Shown here piece after piece: positions 18,758-28,005 of a stretch of 64,000 nucleotides of DNA. How positions within the stretch are numbered: the stretch's first letter is position 1; the number at the start of each line of letters is the position of its first letter. Where the stretch lies: contig NZ_JBDWAS010000021.1 of the NCBI RefSeq assembly GCF_039978735.1, positions 14,763 through 78,762 on the forward strand. The letters run 5' to 3'. The DNA is from Maricaulis sp039978735. Its GTDB lineage: Bacteria > Pseudomonadota > Alphaproteobacteria > Caulobacterales > Maricaulaceae. The notes beneath the pieces were generated by a model. That model did no database searches. It was not told the origin of the DNA and saw nothing but the letters and a program-made list of their open reading frames with translations. The position numbers and the translations under genes were made by a program.

Positions 18758-19195
18758 ATGAGCCTCACTGGCCCTTACGATCCGGACAATATCTTCGCGA
18801 AAATCCTGAAGGGCGAGATGCCGTGCGTGAAAGTCTATGAGGACGAGCATGTGATCTCGTTCATGGACATTTTTCCACAAGCCCCGGGGCATACGCTCGT
18901 CGTGCCGCGCGAGCCGGTGCGCAATGCGCTGGAGATGACGGACGGGGCCCTGCAGGCGACCATCGTGCGGGTCAAGCGGATCGCCAATGCGGTGAAGTCT
19001 GCTCTCCAGCCGGACGGGATCGTGATCACCCAGTTCAATGGCGCGCCGGCCGGACAGACCATCTTTCACGTCCACTTCCACATCATTCCGCGCATGGACG
19101 GTGTGGCCCTGGGTGCGCATGGCGGCGGCCAGGCAGACATGGACGAGCTGAAGGTGCAGGCCGAAAAGATCGCCGCGGCGATCGAAAAGCCCTAG
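18758..19195 (+). CDS. HIT family nucleotide hydrolase
   Basis: A 145-residue protein with the complete histidine-triad motif HVHFHIIPR near residue 105 and the N-terminal IFAKILKGEMPCVKVYED signature of bacterial HinT-like proteins. Such enzymes hydrolyse nucleoside phosphoramidates and acyl-adenylates; the true cellular substrate is usually unknown. GAGGAG lies just upstream of the ATG. The last 4 bases overlap the convergent small gene at 19192-19413. Confidence 0.92.
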   Translation: MSLTGPYDPDNIFAKILKGEMPCVKVYEDEHVISFMDIFPQAPGHTLVVPREPVRNALEMTDGALQATIVRVKRIANAVKSALQPDGIVITQFNGAPAGQTIFHVHFHIIPRMDGVALGAHGGGQADMDELKVQAEKIAAAIEKP

Positions 19196-19413
19196 ACGAT
19201 CCCGCGCGAAGCGGGGCCGGTCTGGCCATAGGCGGCGTTCGATACGTCGTGCGCTTGGGCCTGTGGCTGCATCGCGTCGCGCTCTTCCAGCCACATCAGC
19301 AGGGCCTGCTCCAGAATGGCGCTGAACCCGTGCGGGCCGACATGGCGGGCAGCCCGGCGCACGAGTGCGTCAGGCAGATCGACGGAAAGAGTACGCTTTG
19401 TGACAGGTGGCAT
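19192..19413 (-). CDS. Small putative ribbon-helix-helix DNA-binding protein
   Basis: A 73-residue protein. Its first 45 residues (TKRTLSVDLPDALVRRAARH, then FSAILEQALLMWLEERDA) have the beta strand-helix-helix layout of RHH repressors and antitoxins; the tail is unstructured. No toxin-like gene is adjacent: the next gene is an unknown membrane protein. The overlap of 4 bp with the HIT gene and the modest length leave some doubt that it is real. Confidence 0.55.
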   Translation of the reverse strand: MPPVTKRTLSVDLPDALVRRAARHVGPHGFSAILEQALLMWLEERDAMQPQAQAHDVSNAAYGQTGPASRGIV

Positions 19414-19520
19414 GATCGTGTCCTGAAGGCCGGGGAGAACAAGCGGGACACCGCATAGAATATGCGCATCTTTTTTCAGGCAGCGTGTCCGTCGTCACGC
19501 GCAATTTCCTGCAGGCACGT

Positions 19521-19940
19521 TCAACGCAACCGCCCCTCGGACACGAGGACCACGAGCAGGGCGATGATCATGCCCTGCAGCGTGAAGGAAAACACCGTCC
19601 AGGCATCAACCGCGACCATGTTCGAGAACACGACATTGCCAGCCATGATCACCCATTCCGCCCGGTCGAGCACGAAGGACAGGATGAAGGCCGGCAGGGC
19701 CCACCAGCGCCGTTTCCACACCAGACCCAGGACCACGGCATTCAGGATCACATGGGAGAAGAACAGGACTTCCTGCGTGGCGGTCAGCGATGACACGAAG
19801 GTCCGCGCCGCATCGGTATCCGCCCACAGGCCCAGCCGGGCCGAGATGTCGTGCACAGCCCAGTAGCCCGCATAGATCACCTGAATGGCGACCAGGCTCA
19901 AAAGGGCAAGATAGGGCAGTCCAGACCGGCGCATGTCCAT
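19521..19940 (-). CDS. Unknown integral membrane protein
   Basis: A 139-residue protein I do not recognise. It has four likely transmembrane helices (YLALLSLVAIQVIYAGYWAV; VLFFSHVILNAVVLGLVW; WALPAFILSFVLDRAEWVI; FSFTLQGMIIALLVVLVSE) and almost no soluble part. The N-terminal MDMRRSG allows a second start six bases in. It lies alone between the RHH-like gene and recQ, all on the minus strand. Confidence 0.65.
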   Translation of the reverse strand: MDMRRSGLPYLALLSLVAIQVIYAGYWAVHDISARLGLWADTDAARTFVSSLTATQEVLFFSHVILNAVVLGLVWKRRWWALPAFILSFVLDRAEWVIMAGNVVFSNMVAVDAWTVFSFTLQGMIIALLVVLVSEGRLR

Positions 19941-20031
19941 TCCTCGGCGTAAGCCTGATTGAGGCCATGAAACGGCGGAACTGTCACCCGCACATACCTC
20001 GCAAAGGGAGCGGCTGACTGCAATTAAACCC

Positions 20032-21828
20032 TCAGCTGCGCCCGGCGATCACCTCGAGAAAGGCCGCGCCGTATTCGCCCAGCTTCTTCGGTCCCACACC
20101 CTTGACCAGACCGAGATCGTCGATCGTTGCCGGCTTCAGACGGCACATCTCGATGAGGGTGGCATCGGCGAACACGACATAGGCCGGCACATTGCGCTCG
20201 GCGGCGAGCGTCTTGCGCAGGCCTTTCAGCTCCGCCAGCAGGCCGGCATCGATATCCGCGTCATCGGGCAGTGCCGACATCTTCTGACGCCGCTTTTCCT
20301 GCCGCGAGAGGGTGATCTCGCGAATTTCCAGACGCTCGCGCCCTTTCAGCACCGCATCGCCTGACGGCGTCAGCTTCAGCGCCCCGAAGCCCTCGATGTC
20401 GAGTTCGAGGAAACCGCCCGCCAGGCATTGCCGCACCAGGCCCTGCCAGAAGGGTTTGGGGCGGTCGGCGCCGACGCCCCAGGTCGGCAGCTGGTCATGC
20501 CCGCGCTCGCGGATCTTTTCGGTATCGGCTCCGCGCACCACATCGATGACATGGGCCGCACCGAAACGCTGCCCGGTCCGCACGATGGCCGACATCAGGA
20601 TCTGCGCCTCGCGCGTGCCGTCGACAAGCTTGGGCGGATCGACACAGACATCGCAATTGCCGCAGGGCTTGCCGCCCGTCTCGCCGAAATAGGCCAGCAG
20701 CGCGAGCCGGCGGCAGCGCGTTGCCTCGCAATAGGCCAGGAGCGCATCCAGACGCTTGTGCTCGCGCCGCTTGTGGGCGTCGTCCTCGCCATCCTGATCG
20801 ATGAATTGCCGCCGCATGCGCGCATCCGACAGGCCGAAGAACATCATCGCCTCTGCCGGCCGCCCGTCCCGGCCCGCGCGGCCGATTTCCTGATAATACG
20901 CCTCCATCGAGCCCGGCATGGCGAGGTGAACGACATAGCGGATATCCGGCTTGTCGATCCCCATGCCGAAAGCGATCGTCGCCACCATCACCACGGCGTT
21001 CTCGGCCATGAAGATTTCCTGGTTCTCGCGCCGCACGGCTGCGTCCAGGCCGGCATGATAGGGCAAGGCGCGATAGCCTTCGGCGACGAGCACCTCGGCG
21101 ATCGCTTCGGTATCCTTGCGCGACAGGCAGTAGACGATTCCGGACACGTCGCGCCGGTCCTTCAGATAGTCCAGCAATTGCGCCCTGGCTTTCGCCTTCG
21201 GTTCGACACCCAGGAAGAGGTTGGGCCGGTCGAAACCGTGCACCACGATCTCCCCGCCCCCGCCGAACAGCTTGGCGGCGATATCCTCCCGCGTCGCCGC
21301 ATCCGCCGTCGCGGTGAAGGCGGCCAGCCGGGCGCCGGGGAAACGGGTCCGCAGGGCTGTGAGCTGTTCGTATTCCGGCCGGAAACTGGCGCCCCATTTG
21401 GAAATACAGTGCGCCTCGTCAACCACGAAGAGCGCCGGCGCGACGGGCTCCAGCGCCGCCAGCATGCGTCCGGTCATCAGACGCTCGGGCGACAGGTAGA
21501 GCAGCTTGATCTCGCCGTCCTGGAAACGCCGCCAGTCCTCGACATTATCCTCCCGCGTGCGGCCGGAATGGATCGCCGCCGCCGCGACGCCGTTTGCCTT
21601 CAGCGCGGCCACCTGATCGTCCATCAGCGCGGTGAGTGGCGAGACCACGATGGTCGGCCCGTCCAGCAACAGGGCCGGCACCTGGTAGCACAGCGACTTG
21701 CCCGCTCCGGTCGGCATGACGCACAGGGTGGGCGTGCCCTCGAGGATATGATCGACAATACCGGCCTGGCCGGGCCGGAACGCATCGAAGCCGAAGACGG
21801 ATTGCAGGATGGAGCGCGGATCGGACAT
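20032..21828 (-). CDS. recQ: ATP-dependent DNA helicase RecQ
   Basis: A 598-residue superfamily 2 helicase, the usual RecQ length. Walker A is PTGAGKSLCYQ (about residues 39-49), Walker B is VVDEAHCISKWG, and the late helicase motifs include QEIGRAGRDGRPAEA. The RQC zinc site is seen in CRRLALLAYFGE and CGNCDVC, and the last 80 residues form an HRDC domain (VVFADATLIEMCRLKP). RecQ unwinds stalled forks and recombination intermediates, 3' to 5'. The start at 21828 gives MSDPRSILQSVFGFDAFRPG, the canonical N-terminus. Confidence 0.96.
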   Translation of the reverse strand: MSDPRSILQSVFGFDAFRPGQAGIVDHILEGTPTLCVMPTGAGKSLCYQVPALLLDGPTIVVSPLTALMDDQVAALKANGVAAAAIHSGRTREDNVEDWRRFQDGEIKLLYLSPERLMTGRMLAALEPVAPALFVVDEAHCISKWGASFRPEYEQLTALRTRFPGARLAAFTATADAATREDIAAKLFGGGGEIVVHGFDRPNLFLGVEPKAKARAQLLDYLKDRRDVSGIVYCLSRKDTEAIAEVLVAEGYRALPYHAGLDAAVRRENQEIFMAENAVVMVATIAFGMGIDKPDIRYVVHLAMPGSMEAYYQEIGRAGRDGRPAEAMMFFGLSDARMRRQFIDQDGEDDAHKRREHKRLDALLAYCEATRCRRLALLAYFGETGGKPCGNCDVCVDPPKLVDGTREAQILMSAIVRTGQRFGAAHVIDVVRGADTEKIRERGHDQLPTWGVGADRPKPFWQGLVRQCLAGGFLELDIEGFGALKLTPSGDAVLKGRERLEIREITLSRQEKRRQKMSALPDDADIDAGLLAELKGLRKTLAAERNVPAYVVFADATLIEMCRLKPATIDDLGLVKGVGPKKLGEYGAAFLEVIAGRS

Positions 21829-21872
21829 ACGGGCATCCCTCCCGACCTGCCCGCATCCGTCAAGCCACCCGG

Positions 21873-23111
21873 TCAGCCTTCGTTCAGCCAGTCCACAGCC
21901 GCGGCCAGGCCCGGGTCGTCATTTGCATCGCCGGCAAAACCGGGCCCGGTGCGCAGGGGCGGCTCAAAAGCCTCGCGCGGCGTTCCGTCGACATGCGACA
22001 GGCGCTCGAAGGGCAGTTTGAAAATCCAGCCCGTCTCCTCAAGCCGGTAATCGCCGATCGCACCCAGCAGCCCTGCCATCGGCGAGCCCATCACGCCGAC
22101 ACCCAGCGCATCGAACCCGACCGCCATCCCCTCGCCCATGCTGCCGGTCCAGCGGCCGACCAGAACGACCGCCCGACGCTCCCCGGCGAAAACAGGCTGG
22201 CGTGGCGAAACCTCCTCGATCCAGGACCGCGGCACACCGGTCTCCCGCGCCTCGACCGGAAGGGCGTGACGCTGATACGGCACCACGGCGTCGGTGAAAT
22301 GCCCCAGGACGGCCCGCGCCACGCTGGTATTGCCGCCCGACGGCGTCTCGCGCAGATCGATGATGAAGCGCGTTCCCACGGGCGCGTCCGAAACGGCAGC
22401 GTCGAACGCTGCAATCGTCGCGGCATCGCCCAGACTGTCATTGAAGACGATATGGCGCAGCTGTGGCGCGATGTCCTGAACCGAAAGAGGACCGTCCGGC
22501 CGCTCGATCCCACGGGTGTAGAGACCGTCGACCTCGACCGTGATGGCCTGGCCGTCGCGCTGCACCGTCAGATGCCGCGCGCCCTGTCGCGGTCCGGCAG
22601 CCAGCACCCGCGCGGCATAGCCCGCACAGGTCTCGCCCCGAGGTGGTTCGCCATCCCAGAAAGCCTCCACGGCATCCCCGGTCGAAACGCCACCGATTGC
22701 GACAAGGTCATCCCCGGGCAACAGTCCGGCTGTTGCTGCCGGACTGCCGCGCCGGACCTGGGTGATGCGGAAATTGCCGTCCGCCTCTTCCACCCACAGA
22801 TCGGTGAAGCTGGGCACCAGCGCGGCGGAATCCGGCGAGGACGGGCCGGTGATCGCGTGATGATCGCACAGGCGATGCAGCGCCGTCTCGGCAAAGCCGA
22901 GCAGCGCGCGCCGGGTCTCGATCTGCCCGATCGCATCGCGAAGGCCGGCGTGATGATCCGCCCACCCCTCCGGCACGCGTTCCGGATAGGCATAATTGTG
23001 CTCGATCAGGTCCAGCATGGCTGCTGCATCGGCCTGCAGACCGTCAGCGGTCTGGGCCAGGGCGCTGCAGGGCAAGGCGACGGAGAGGAACAGAGCAGAC
23101 AGGACACGCAT
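21873..23111 (-). CDS. Exported S41 family (tail-specific-like) peptidase
   Basis: A 412-residue protein with a signal peptide (MRVLSALFLSVALPCSALAQ), a PDZ-like segment around residues 120-180 (ITQVRRGSPAATAGLLPGDD) and a C-terminal S41 core. The core contains DLRETPSGGNTSVARAVLGHF and the probable nucleophile serine in GRWTGSMGEGMAVGFDAL. S41 enzymes cleave C-terminal regions of exported proteins. The start at 23111 is chosen for the signal peptide. The gene is on the same strand as recQ but is unlikely to be functionally linked. Confidence 0.8.
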   Translation of the reverse strand: MRVLSALFLSVALPCSALAQTADGLQADAAAMLDLIEHNYAYPERVPEGWADHHAGLRDAIGQIETRRALLGFAETALHRLCDHHAITGPSSPDSAALVPSFTDLWVEEADGNFRITQVRRGSPAATAGLLPGDDLVAIGGVSTGDAVEAFWDGEPPRGETCAGYAARVLAAGPRQGARHLTVQRDGQAITVEVDGLYTRGIERPDGPLSVQDIAPQLRHIVFNDSLGDAATIAAFDAAVSDAPVGTRFIIDLRETPSGGNTSVARAVLGHFTDAVVPYQRHALPVEARETGVPRSWIEEVSPRQPVFAGERRAVVLVGRWTGSMGEGMAVGFDALGVGVMGSPMAGLLGAIGDYRLEETGWIFKLPFERLSHVDGTPREAFEPPLRTGPGFAGDANDDPGLAAAVDWLNEG

Positions 23112-23214
23112 GACGGACACCACAGAGAACGGCCGGAATCGGCCCCGGTGACCCGAGTTTACATCCTGCACGCCGGTTCGCTGCGGTATCCGCAGCGCTC
23201 GCGTCCCTCCCCCG

Positions 23215-24039
23215 TCACACGTGCGGGCTCCACATCACCATCCAGGCGCCGAACACGCCCAGCGCGGTCAGGCCCGCCGCCGCCAGCATCACCGCGGCCA
23301 TGCCCAGCTTCACCGGCACGGCGCGGCTGTCGCAGGCGCGCAGATAGAGTTCCAGGACCGCCCAGGGCAAAAGGAAGCAGGCATAGGCCAGTGCGTAGTC
23401 CGTCGGCCCGTTCATGCGCTCGCCGATCCCGGCCCCGCCCGTCGTGATCCCCCAGGCCATATAGCCGACCCGCAGATACCAGACGCCGCTGACGAAGATG
23501 AACAGCCGCATCGCCCAGCGCCGGTGCCGGTCGATCTGGCGGCGGCGGATGAAGTGCAGCGCAAAGGCCGCGGCGACCAGGATCAGGATGCCGTCGATTG
23601 TCGTGGCCAGGCCCGTCACGTCGTTCAGGCGGGTGCCCCGCCCCCAGATCAGGACGATACCGCCCACCGCCATGAAAACGCTGACAGCGAGAAAGGTCCG
23701 CCCCATCCAGCGATGCAGGACAGGCACGCGCTGGCGCAGTTGCGGGATGAGCTGCAGCGTGCCGCCCAGCGTGATCACCGCCGCCAGCAGGACATGGCTG
23801 ATGAAGCCCAGATTGCCCGGCAGATCGCCCTCGATGAAGCCGTGGAAGAGCCCGATCTCGTCCCAGCGCTCCCACGCCCCCGACAGGGTCGGTGGCATAT
23901 AGGCGGCCAGGATGTAGTAGACGAACAGCCACTGGCCCGCGATGACGGCCAGGAACCAGAGCGCGCCGGAGCTTTTCAACAGGCGCTGGGCAAGCGGAAT
24001 GGATGGCAGGCGCACAACGGGCGCAACGGTTTCGGACAT
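23215..24039 (-). CDS. DUF2306 integral membrane protein
   Basis: A 274-residue polytopic protein with about seven hydrophobic helices. The central pattern of HRWMGRTFLAVSVFMAVGG and RRRQIDRHRRWAMRLFIFV, with conserved His and Arg, is typical of DUF2306, a family of predicted membrane proteins of unknown function. The start at 24039 (MSETVAPVVRLPS) is preferred over an upstream frame to 24201 that would run over the regulatory region. It diverges from an AraC-type regulator gene, a layout suggesting that the regulator controls it. Confidence 0.75.
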   Translation of the reverse strand: MSETVAPVVRLPSIPLAQRLLKSSGALWFLAVIAGQWLFVYYILAAYMPPTLSGAWERWDEIGLFHGFIEGDLPGNLGFISHVLLAAVITLGGTLQLIPQLRQRVPVLHRWMGRTFLAVSVFMAVGGIVLIWGRGTRLNDVTGLATTIDGILILVAAAFALHFIRRRQIDRHRRWAMRLFIFVSGVWYLRVGYMAWGITTGGAGIGERMNGPTDYALAYACFLLPWAVLELYLRACDSRAVPVKLGMAAVMLAAAGLTALGVFGAWMVMWSPHV

Positions 24040-24109
24040 GACAAATCCCTTGAGTACACGGCGCCGCGAGACACCCGGATATGCGGGATTGAGGGCGGCG
24101 CGATGCCAC

Positions 24110-24140
24110 TTGTCTTGCCGATTTGGAAATCGGCTATACT
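24110..24140 (+). promoter_or_regulatory. Putative promoter with embedded dyad for the AraC-type gene
   Basis: A -10-like TATACT (24135-24140) lies on the + strand with TTGTCT at 24110-24115 as the nearest -35-like element, 19 bp away (long). Between them is the perfect palindrome GCCGATTTGGAAATCGGC (24117-24134; 8-bp arms, 2-bp centre). A protein bound there would block the promoter. The dyad is directly visible; the regulator that binds it is unknown. Confidence 0.55.
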
Positions 24141-24221
24141 GACGCATCCCTTGTGCAGGTTTGATCGGCGCCCCTGGCACGCCGCATGCTTGCAGCGACA
24201 CGGACAGGCGGGAGTCGGGAC

Positions 24222-25301
24222 ATGCTGGAAATCGCGGGAGCCATAAAGCTGGCGGTAGCCGGTCTCGCCCTGACCTGGATCATCGCCATCGCCGCCATGC
24301 CCAAGCGCACGCCCCTGCACCTGACCTGGGCGGTCTTCTGCACCGGTCTGACGGCGGTGATGCTCCGCGAGGTGTTCGGCGACGCGCTCGGTCCGGCGAC
24401 ACCGCTGGTCATCATTGCCGGGTGCGGCACCTGCAGCGTCTTCTGGCTGGTTGCCCGGGGCCTGTTCAGAACCCGTGCGGTCATCGGTCCCGTCGAGCTG
24501 CTGCTGGTCGCAGGCATTTTCGCACCGACCGTGATCGACCAGGCTGTGCTGAGCCCCATCGTACCGGACGCGGTGAGGCGCATCTATTTCCCGGCCGTGG
24601 CCGACGGGCTGGACGGGTTCCAGACCCTGTTGAGCTCGACCGTGCTGATGCTCGCCTTCTGGGAGGGGCTGCGCGGCTGGTCCGGCGGACTGGCCAGAAA
24701 CGAGAAGCGCATGCGCCTGCTCTACCTGTCGACCTTCGGCCTGTGCGTGTCGACCTGTGTGATGCTGCTGGATCATGGCAGTGCGCCGCTGCCCGCCGAG
24801 CTGATGGCCGGAATCCAGGCCGCCTGCGCCCTGGCGATCCTGATCGTGATGAGCGTCGCCATCCGCTATCGCGCCACGCATCCGCTCACGGCGGAAGCAC
24901 CGGCCCGCGCGGCCGGTCCGGCCAGCGCGGACGAGCGCGCCCTGGGCCGCCGGATCCGGGATGCACTGACGTCCGAGCAGCTCTATCTCGACCCGGAGCT
25001 GAAAGTCGCCGGCCTCGCCCGTAGGCTGCGCGAACCGGACTACCGGATCAGCCGGGCCATCACGGCCGGGCTGGGCGAGCCGAACTTCAACCGCCTGGTC
25101 AATCGCTACCGGATCGAGCACGCCATGGCGCAATTGCACGCACCTGACAGTGCGGACCTGTCGATCCTGGAAATCGCCCTCGACAGCGGTTTCGCCTCGA
25201 TCGGCCCCTTCAACCGGGCCTTCAAGGAGATGACCGGCCAGACGCCGCGCGCGTTCAGGGCTGCCGGCCGCAGCACCCTCACCGGGCTGGCTGCAGAATA
25301 G
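24222..25301 (+). CDS. AraC-family transcriptional regulator with N-terminal membrane domain
   Basis: A 359-residue protein whose first 230 residues contain about six or seven hydrophobic helices (IAGAIKLAVAGLALTWIIAI; AACALAILIVMSVAIRY) and whose C-terminal 100 residues are an AraC-type double helix-turn-helix (LKVAGLARRLREPDYRISRA; ILEIALDSGFASIGPFNRAF; TGQTPRAFRA). It is thus a one-component regulator tethered to the membrane. GGAG at 24211-24214 supports the ATG at 24222. It diverges from the DUF2306 gene and ends at a bidirectional terminator against clpA. Confidence 0.88.
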   Translation: MLEIAGAIKLAVAGLALTWIIAIAAMPKRTPLHLTWAVFCTGLTAVMLREVFGDALGPATPLVIIAGCGTCSVFWLVARGLFRTRAVIGPVELLLVAGIFAPTVIDQAVLSPIVPDAVRRIYFPAVADGLDGFQTLLSSTVLMLAFWEGLRGWSGGLARNEKRMRLLYLSTFGLCVSTCVMLLDHGSAPLPAELMAGIQAACALAILIVMSVAIRYRATHPLTAEAPARAAGPASADERALGRRIRDALTSEQLYLDPELKVAGLARRLREPDYRISRAITAGLGEPNFNRLVNRYRIEHAMAQLHAPDSADLSILEIALDSGFASIGPFNRAFKEMTGQTPRAFRAAGRSTLTGLAAE

Positions 25302-25312
25302 CGCCCCAAACG

Positions 25313-25340
25313 AAAAACGGCGCCCCGCGGGGCGCCGTTT
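25313..25340 (-). terminator. Terminator between the AraC-type gene and clpA
   Basis: Perfect 12-bp arms AAACGGCGCCCC (25315-25326) and GGGGCGCCGTTT (25329-25340) around a 2-nt centre. On the minus strand the stem ends in a T run (the AAAAA at 25313-25317), so it ends the clpS-clpA transcript. On the plus strand only three Ts follow. Confidence 0.85.
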
Positions 25341-25364
25341 CCGTGTCAGCGATAGAGAGAGGGA

Positions 25365-27674
25365 TCAGACCTCTTCCTTCTTGCTCTTCTTGGCGTTGCG
25401 CGGCAGCAGCCGGTCGCCGGGCGTGATGTGGAAGTCGAGCCGGTCAGCATCGGCCGGGTCGATATCGACCTTCACCAGACCGCCCTTCTTCAGCTCGCCG
25501 AACAGGATCTGGTCGGCCAGCGGCTTCTTGATGTGCTCCTGGATGACCCGGGCCAGCGGACGGGCACCGAAGCGGCTGTCATAGCCACGCTCGGACAGCC
25601 AGGCCGTCGCTTCCGGCGTCAGCTCGAAGGTCACGCCGCGATCGATCAGCTGGGCTTCCAGCTGCAGGACGAACTTCTCGACGACGCGGCCGATCGTGTC
25701 GCTGGACAGCGGCGCGAACGGAATGACGGCGTCCAGACGGTTGCGGAATTCCGGCGTGAACAGGCGTTCCACCGCGGCATCGGCCTCGTCCGTCTTCTTG
25801 GCGGCATTGAAACCGATCGACTCTTTTTGCGCGTCGGCGGCGCCCGCATTCGTGGTCATCACCAGGATGACATTGCGGAAGTCCACCTTCTTGCCGTTCG
25901 AGTCGGTCAGCGTGCCATTGTCCATCACCTGCAGGAGGATGTTGAACAGGTCCGGGTGCGCCTTCTCGATCTCGTCGAGCAGCAGCACCGAGTGCGGATG
26001 CTGGTCGACAGCATCGGTCAGGAGACCGCCCTGGTCGAAACCGACATAGCCCGGAGGCGCGCCGATCAGCCGCGAAACGGCGTGACGCTCCATGTATTCG
26101 GACATGTCGAACCGGTGCAGTTCGACACCCATGATGTCGGCCAGCTGCTTGGTCACCTCGGTCTTGCCGACGCCCGTGGGGCCGGAGAAGAGGTAGCAGC
26201 CGATCGGCTTGTTGGGCTCGCGCAGGCCGGCGCGGGACAGCTTGATCGCCGTTGCCAGCTTCTCGATCGCCGCGTCCTGGCCGAACACGACATGGCTCAG
26301 ATCGGTCTCCAGATTCTTCAGCGACTGCTCGTCATCCTTGGACACCGTCTTCGGCGGGATGCGGGCCATGGTCGCGACCACGGCTTCGACTTCCTTCACG
26401 CCGATCGTCTTCTTGCGCTTGGACACGGGTTGCAGGCGCATCTGGGCACCGGCCTCGTCGATCACGTCGATCGCCTTGTCCGGCAGTTTGCGGTCGCCCA
26501 TGTAGCGCGAGGACAGTTCCACGGCCGATTTCAGCGCCTCATTGGTGAAGCGCACATCGTGGAAGTCCTCGAAATAGGACTTCAGGCCCTGCAGGATCTT
26601 GATGGCGTCGGGCACGGACGGTTCGGACACGTCGATCTTCTGGAAGCGCCGCGCCAGGGCCCGGTCCTTCTCGAAGTGCTGACGGTATTCCTTGTAGGTC
26701 GTCGAGCCCATGCAGCGCAGGCCGCCCGACTGAAGCGCCGGCTTTAAGAGGTTGGAGGCATCCATGGCGCCGCCGGAGGTTGCGCCCGCACCGATCACGG
26801 TGTGGATCTCGTCGATGAACAGGACGGCATTGTCCTTGTCCTCGAGCTCCTTGACGACCTGTTTCACGCGCTCCTCGAAATCGCCGCGATAGCGGGTCCC
26901 CGCCAAGAGCGAGCCCATGTCCAGCGAATAGATCGTTGCACCGGCGAGCACGTCGGGAACCTCGTTCTCGACGATCTTGCGGGCAATGCCTTCGGCGATG
27001 GCCGTCTTGCCGACGCCGGGATCGCCGACGAGCAACGGATTGTTCTTGCGGCGGCGCACCAGGACCTGGATGCAGCGTTCCACCTCGGCGTCGCGGCCGA
27101 TCAGCGGATCCACCCCGCCCTTGCGCGCCTTGTCATTGAGGTTGACGCAATAGGCGGTCAGCGCATCGCCGTCCTTCTGGGCCTCCTCGGCCTCTTCGGT
27201 ACCGCGCACGGCACGCTCTTCCGAGGCGCCCGGCTTGCGGCCGATACCGTGGGAGATGAAGTTCACCGCGTCGTAGCGCGTCATGTCGCGCTCGGCGAGG
27301 AAATAGGCCGCATGGCTCTCGCGTTCGGCAAACAGGGCGACCAGAACATTGGCACCCGTCACTTCCTCGCGTCCGGCATTCTGGACGTGGATAACGGCGC
27401 GCTGGATCACGCGCTGGAAGCCGGCCGTCGGCTTGGCGTCCTCGTCATCATCGACGACCAGTTCGGACAATTCATTGTCGACGTATTCGGTCAGGGTGGC
27501 GCGAAGCTCATCCAGATCGACATCGCACGCCTTCATCACGGCGCTGGCGTCCTGATCGTCCACGAGCGCGAGGAGAAGGTGCTCCAGGGTGGCAAATTCA
27601 TGCCCACGCTCATTGGCGTAGCCCAGAGCGCGGTGCAGGCTGTCTTCGAGATCTGAAGAGAATGAGGGCACCAC
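25365..27674 (-). CDS. clpA: ATP-dependent Clp protease ATP-binding subunit ClpA
   Basis: A 769-residue AAA+ unfoldase with an N-terminal Clp-N domain (LHRALGYANERGHEFATLEH), AAA1 Walker A GDPGVGKTAIAEG, AAA2 Walker A GPTGVGKTEVTK, and the IGF loop that docks on ClpP (KESIGFNAAKK). It unfolds substrates and feeds them to ClpP. It starts two bases after the clpS stop, so the adaptor and unfoldase are one operon. The Lys-rich C-terminus (AKKSKKEEV) is normal. Confidence 0.97.
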   Translation of the reverse strand: MVPSFSSDLEDSLHRALGYANERGHEFATLEHLLLALVDDQDASAVMKACDVDLDELRATLTEYVDNELSELVVDDDEDAKPTAGFQRVIQRAVIHVQNAGREEVTGANVLVALFAERESHAAYFLAERDMTRYDAVNFISHGIGRKPGASEERAVRGTEEAEEAQKDGDALTAYCVNLNDKARKGGVDPLIGRDAEVERCIQVLVRRRKNNPLLVGDPGVGKTAIAEGIARKIVENEVPDVLAGATIYSLDMGSLLAGTRYRGDFEERVKQVVKELEDKDNAVLFIDEIHTVIGAGATSGGAMDASNLLKPALQSGGLRCMGSTTYKEYRQHFEKDRALARRFQKIDVSEPSVPDAIKILQGLKSYFEDFHDVRFTNEALKSAVELSSRYMGDRKLPDKAIDVIDEAGAQMRLQPVSKRKKTIGVKEVEAVVATMARIPPKTVSKDDEQSLKNLETDLSHVVFGQDAAIEKLATAIKLSRAGLREPNKPIGCYLFSGPTGVGKTEVTKQLADIMGVELHRFDMSEYMERHAVSRLIGAPPGYVGFDQGGLLTDAVDQHPHSVLLLDEIEKAHPDLFNILLQVMDNGTLTDSNGKKVDFRNVILVMTTNAGAADAQKESIGFNAAKKTDEADAAVERLFTPEFRNRLDAVIPFAPLSSDTIGRVVEKFVLQLEAQLIDRGVTFELTPEATAWLSERGYDSRFGARPLARVIQEHIKKPLADQILFGELKKGGLVKVDIDPADADRLDFHITPGDRLLPRNAKKSKKEEV

Positions 27675-27675
27675 T

Positions 27676-28005
27676 CTATTCCTTTTCCATTGTGCACTGG
27701 AGCGGGTGTTGGGCCCGCCGTGCGGCGTCCATGACCTGGGCTACCTTGGTTTCGGCAACCTCGTACGTGTACACGCCGCACATACCGACCCCGTTCTGAT
27801 GTACATGCAGCATGATTCTCGCTGCATCCTCGGGCGATTTTCGGAATATCCGGACGAGAACCTCGACCACGAATTCCATCGGCGTGTAGTCGTCATTTAG
27901 TAAGAGGACACGGTAAAGCGAAGGTTTCTTGGTCGCCGGGCGCGTCTTCGTGGCAAGCCCTGTGCCCTCTTCTTCGCCCGCATCTTCATGATTTCGTTCG
28001 GTCAT
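27676..28005 (-). CDS. clpS: ClpS adaptor protein
   Basis: A 109-residue adaptor that delivers proteins with N-degron residues (Leu, Phe, Tyr, Trp) to ClpA. The family core is clear: YRVLLLNDDYTPMEFVVEVL, then IMLHVHQNGVGMCGVYTYEV, with the NDDYTPM and HxxG elements of the N-degron pocket. The first 25 residues are a flexible acidic tail. Together with aat at 52492 the window encodes both the tagging enzyme and the reader of this pathway. Confidence 0.96.
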   Translation of the reverse strand: MTERNHEDAGEEEGTGLATKTRPATKKPSLYRVLLLNDDYTPMEFVVEVLVRIFRKSPEDAARIMLHVHQNGVGMCGVYTYEVAETKVAQVMDAARRAQHPLQCTMEKE

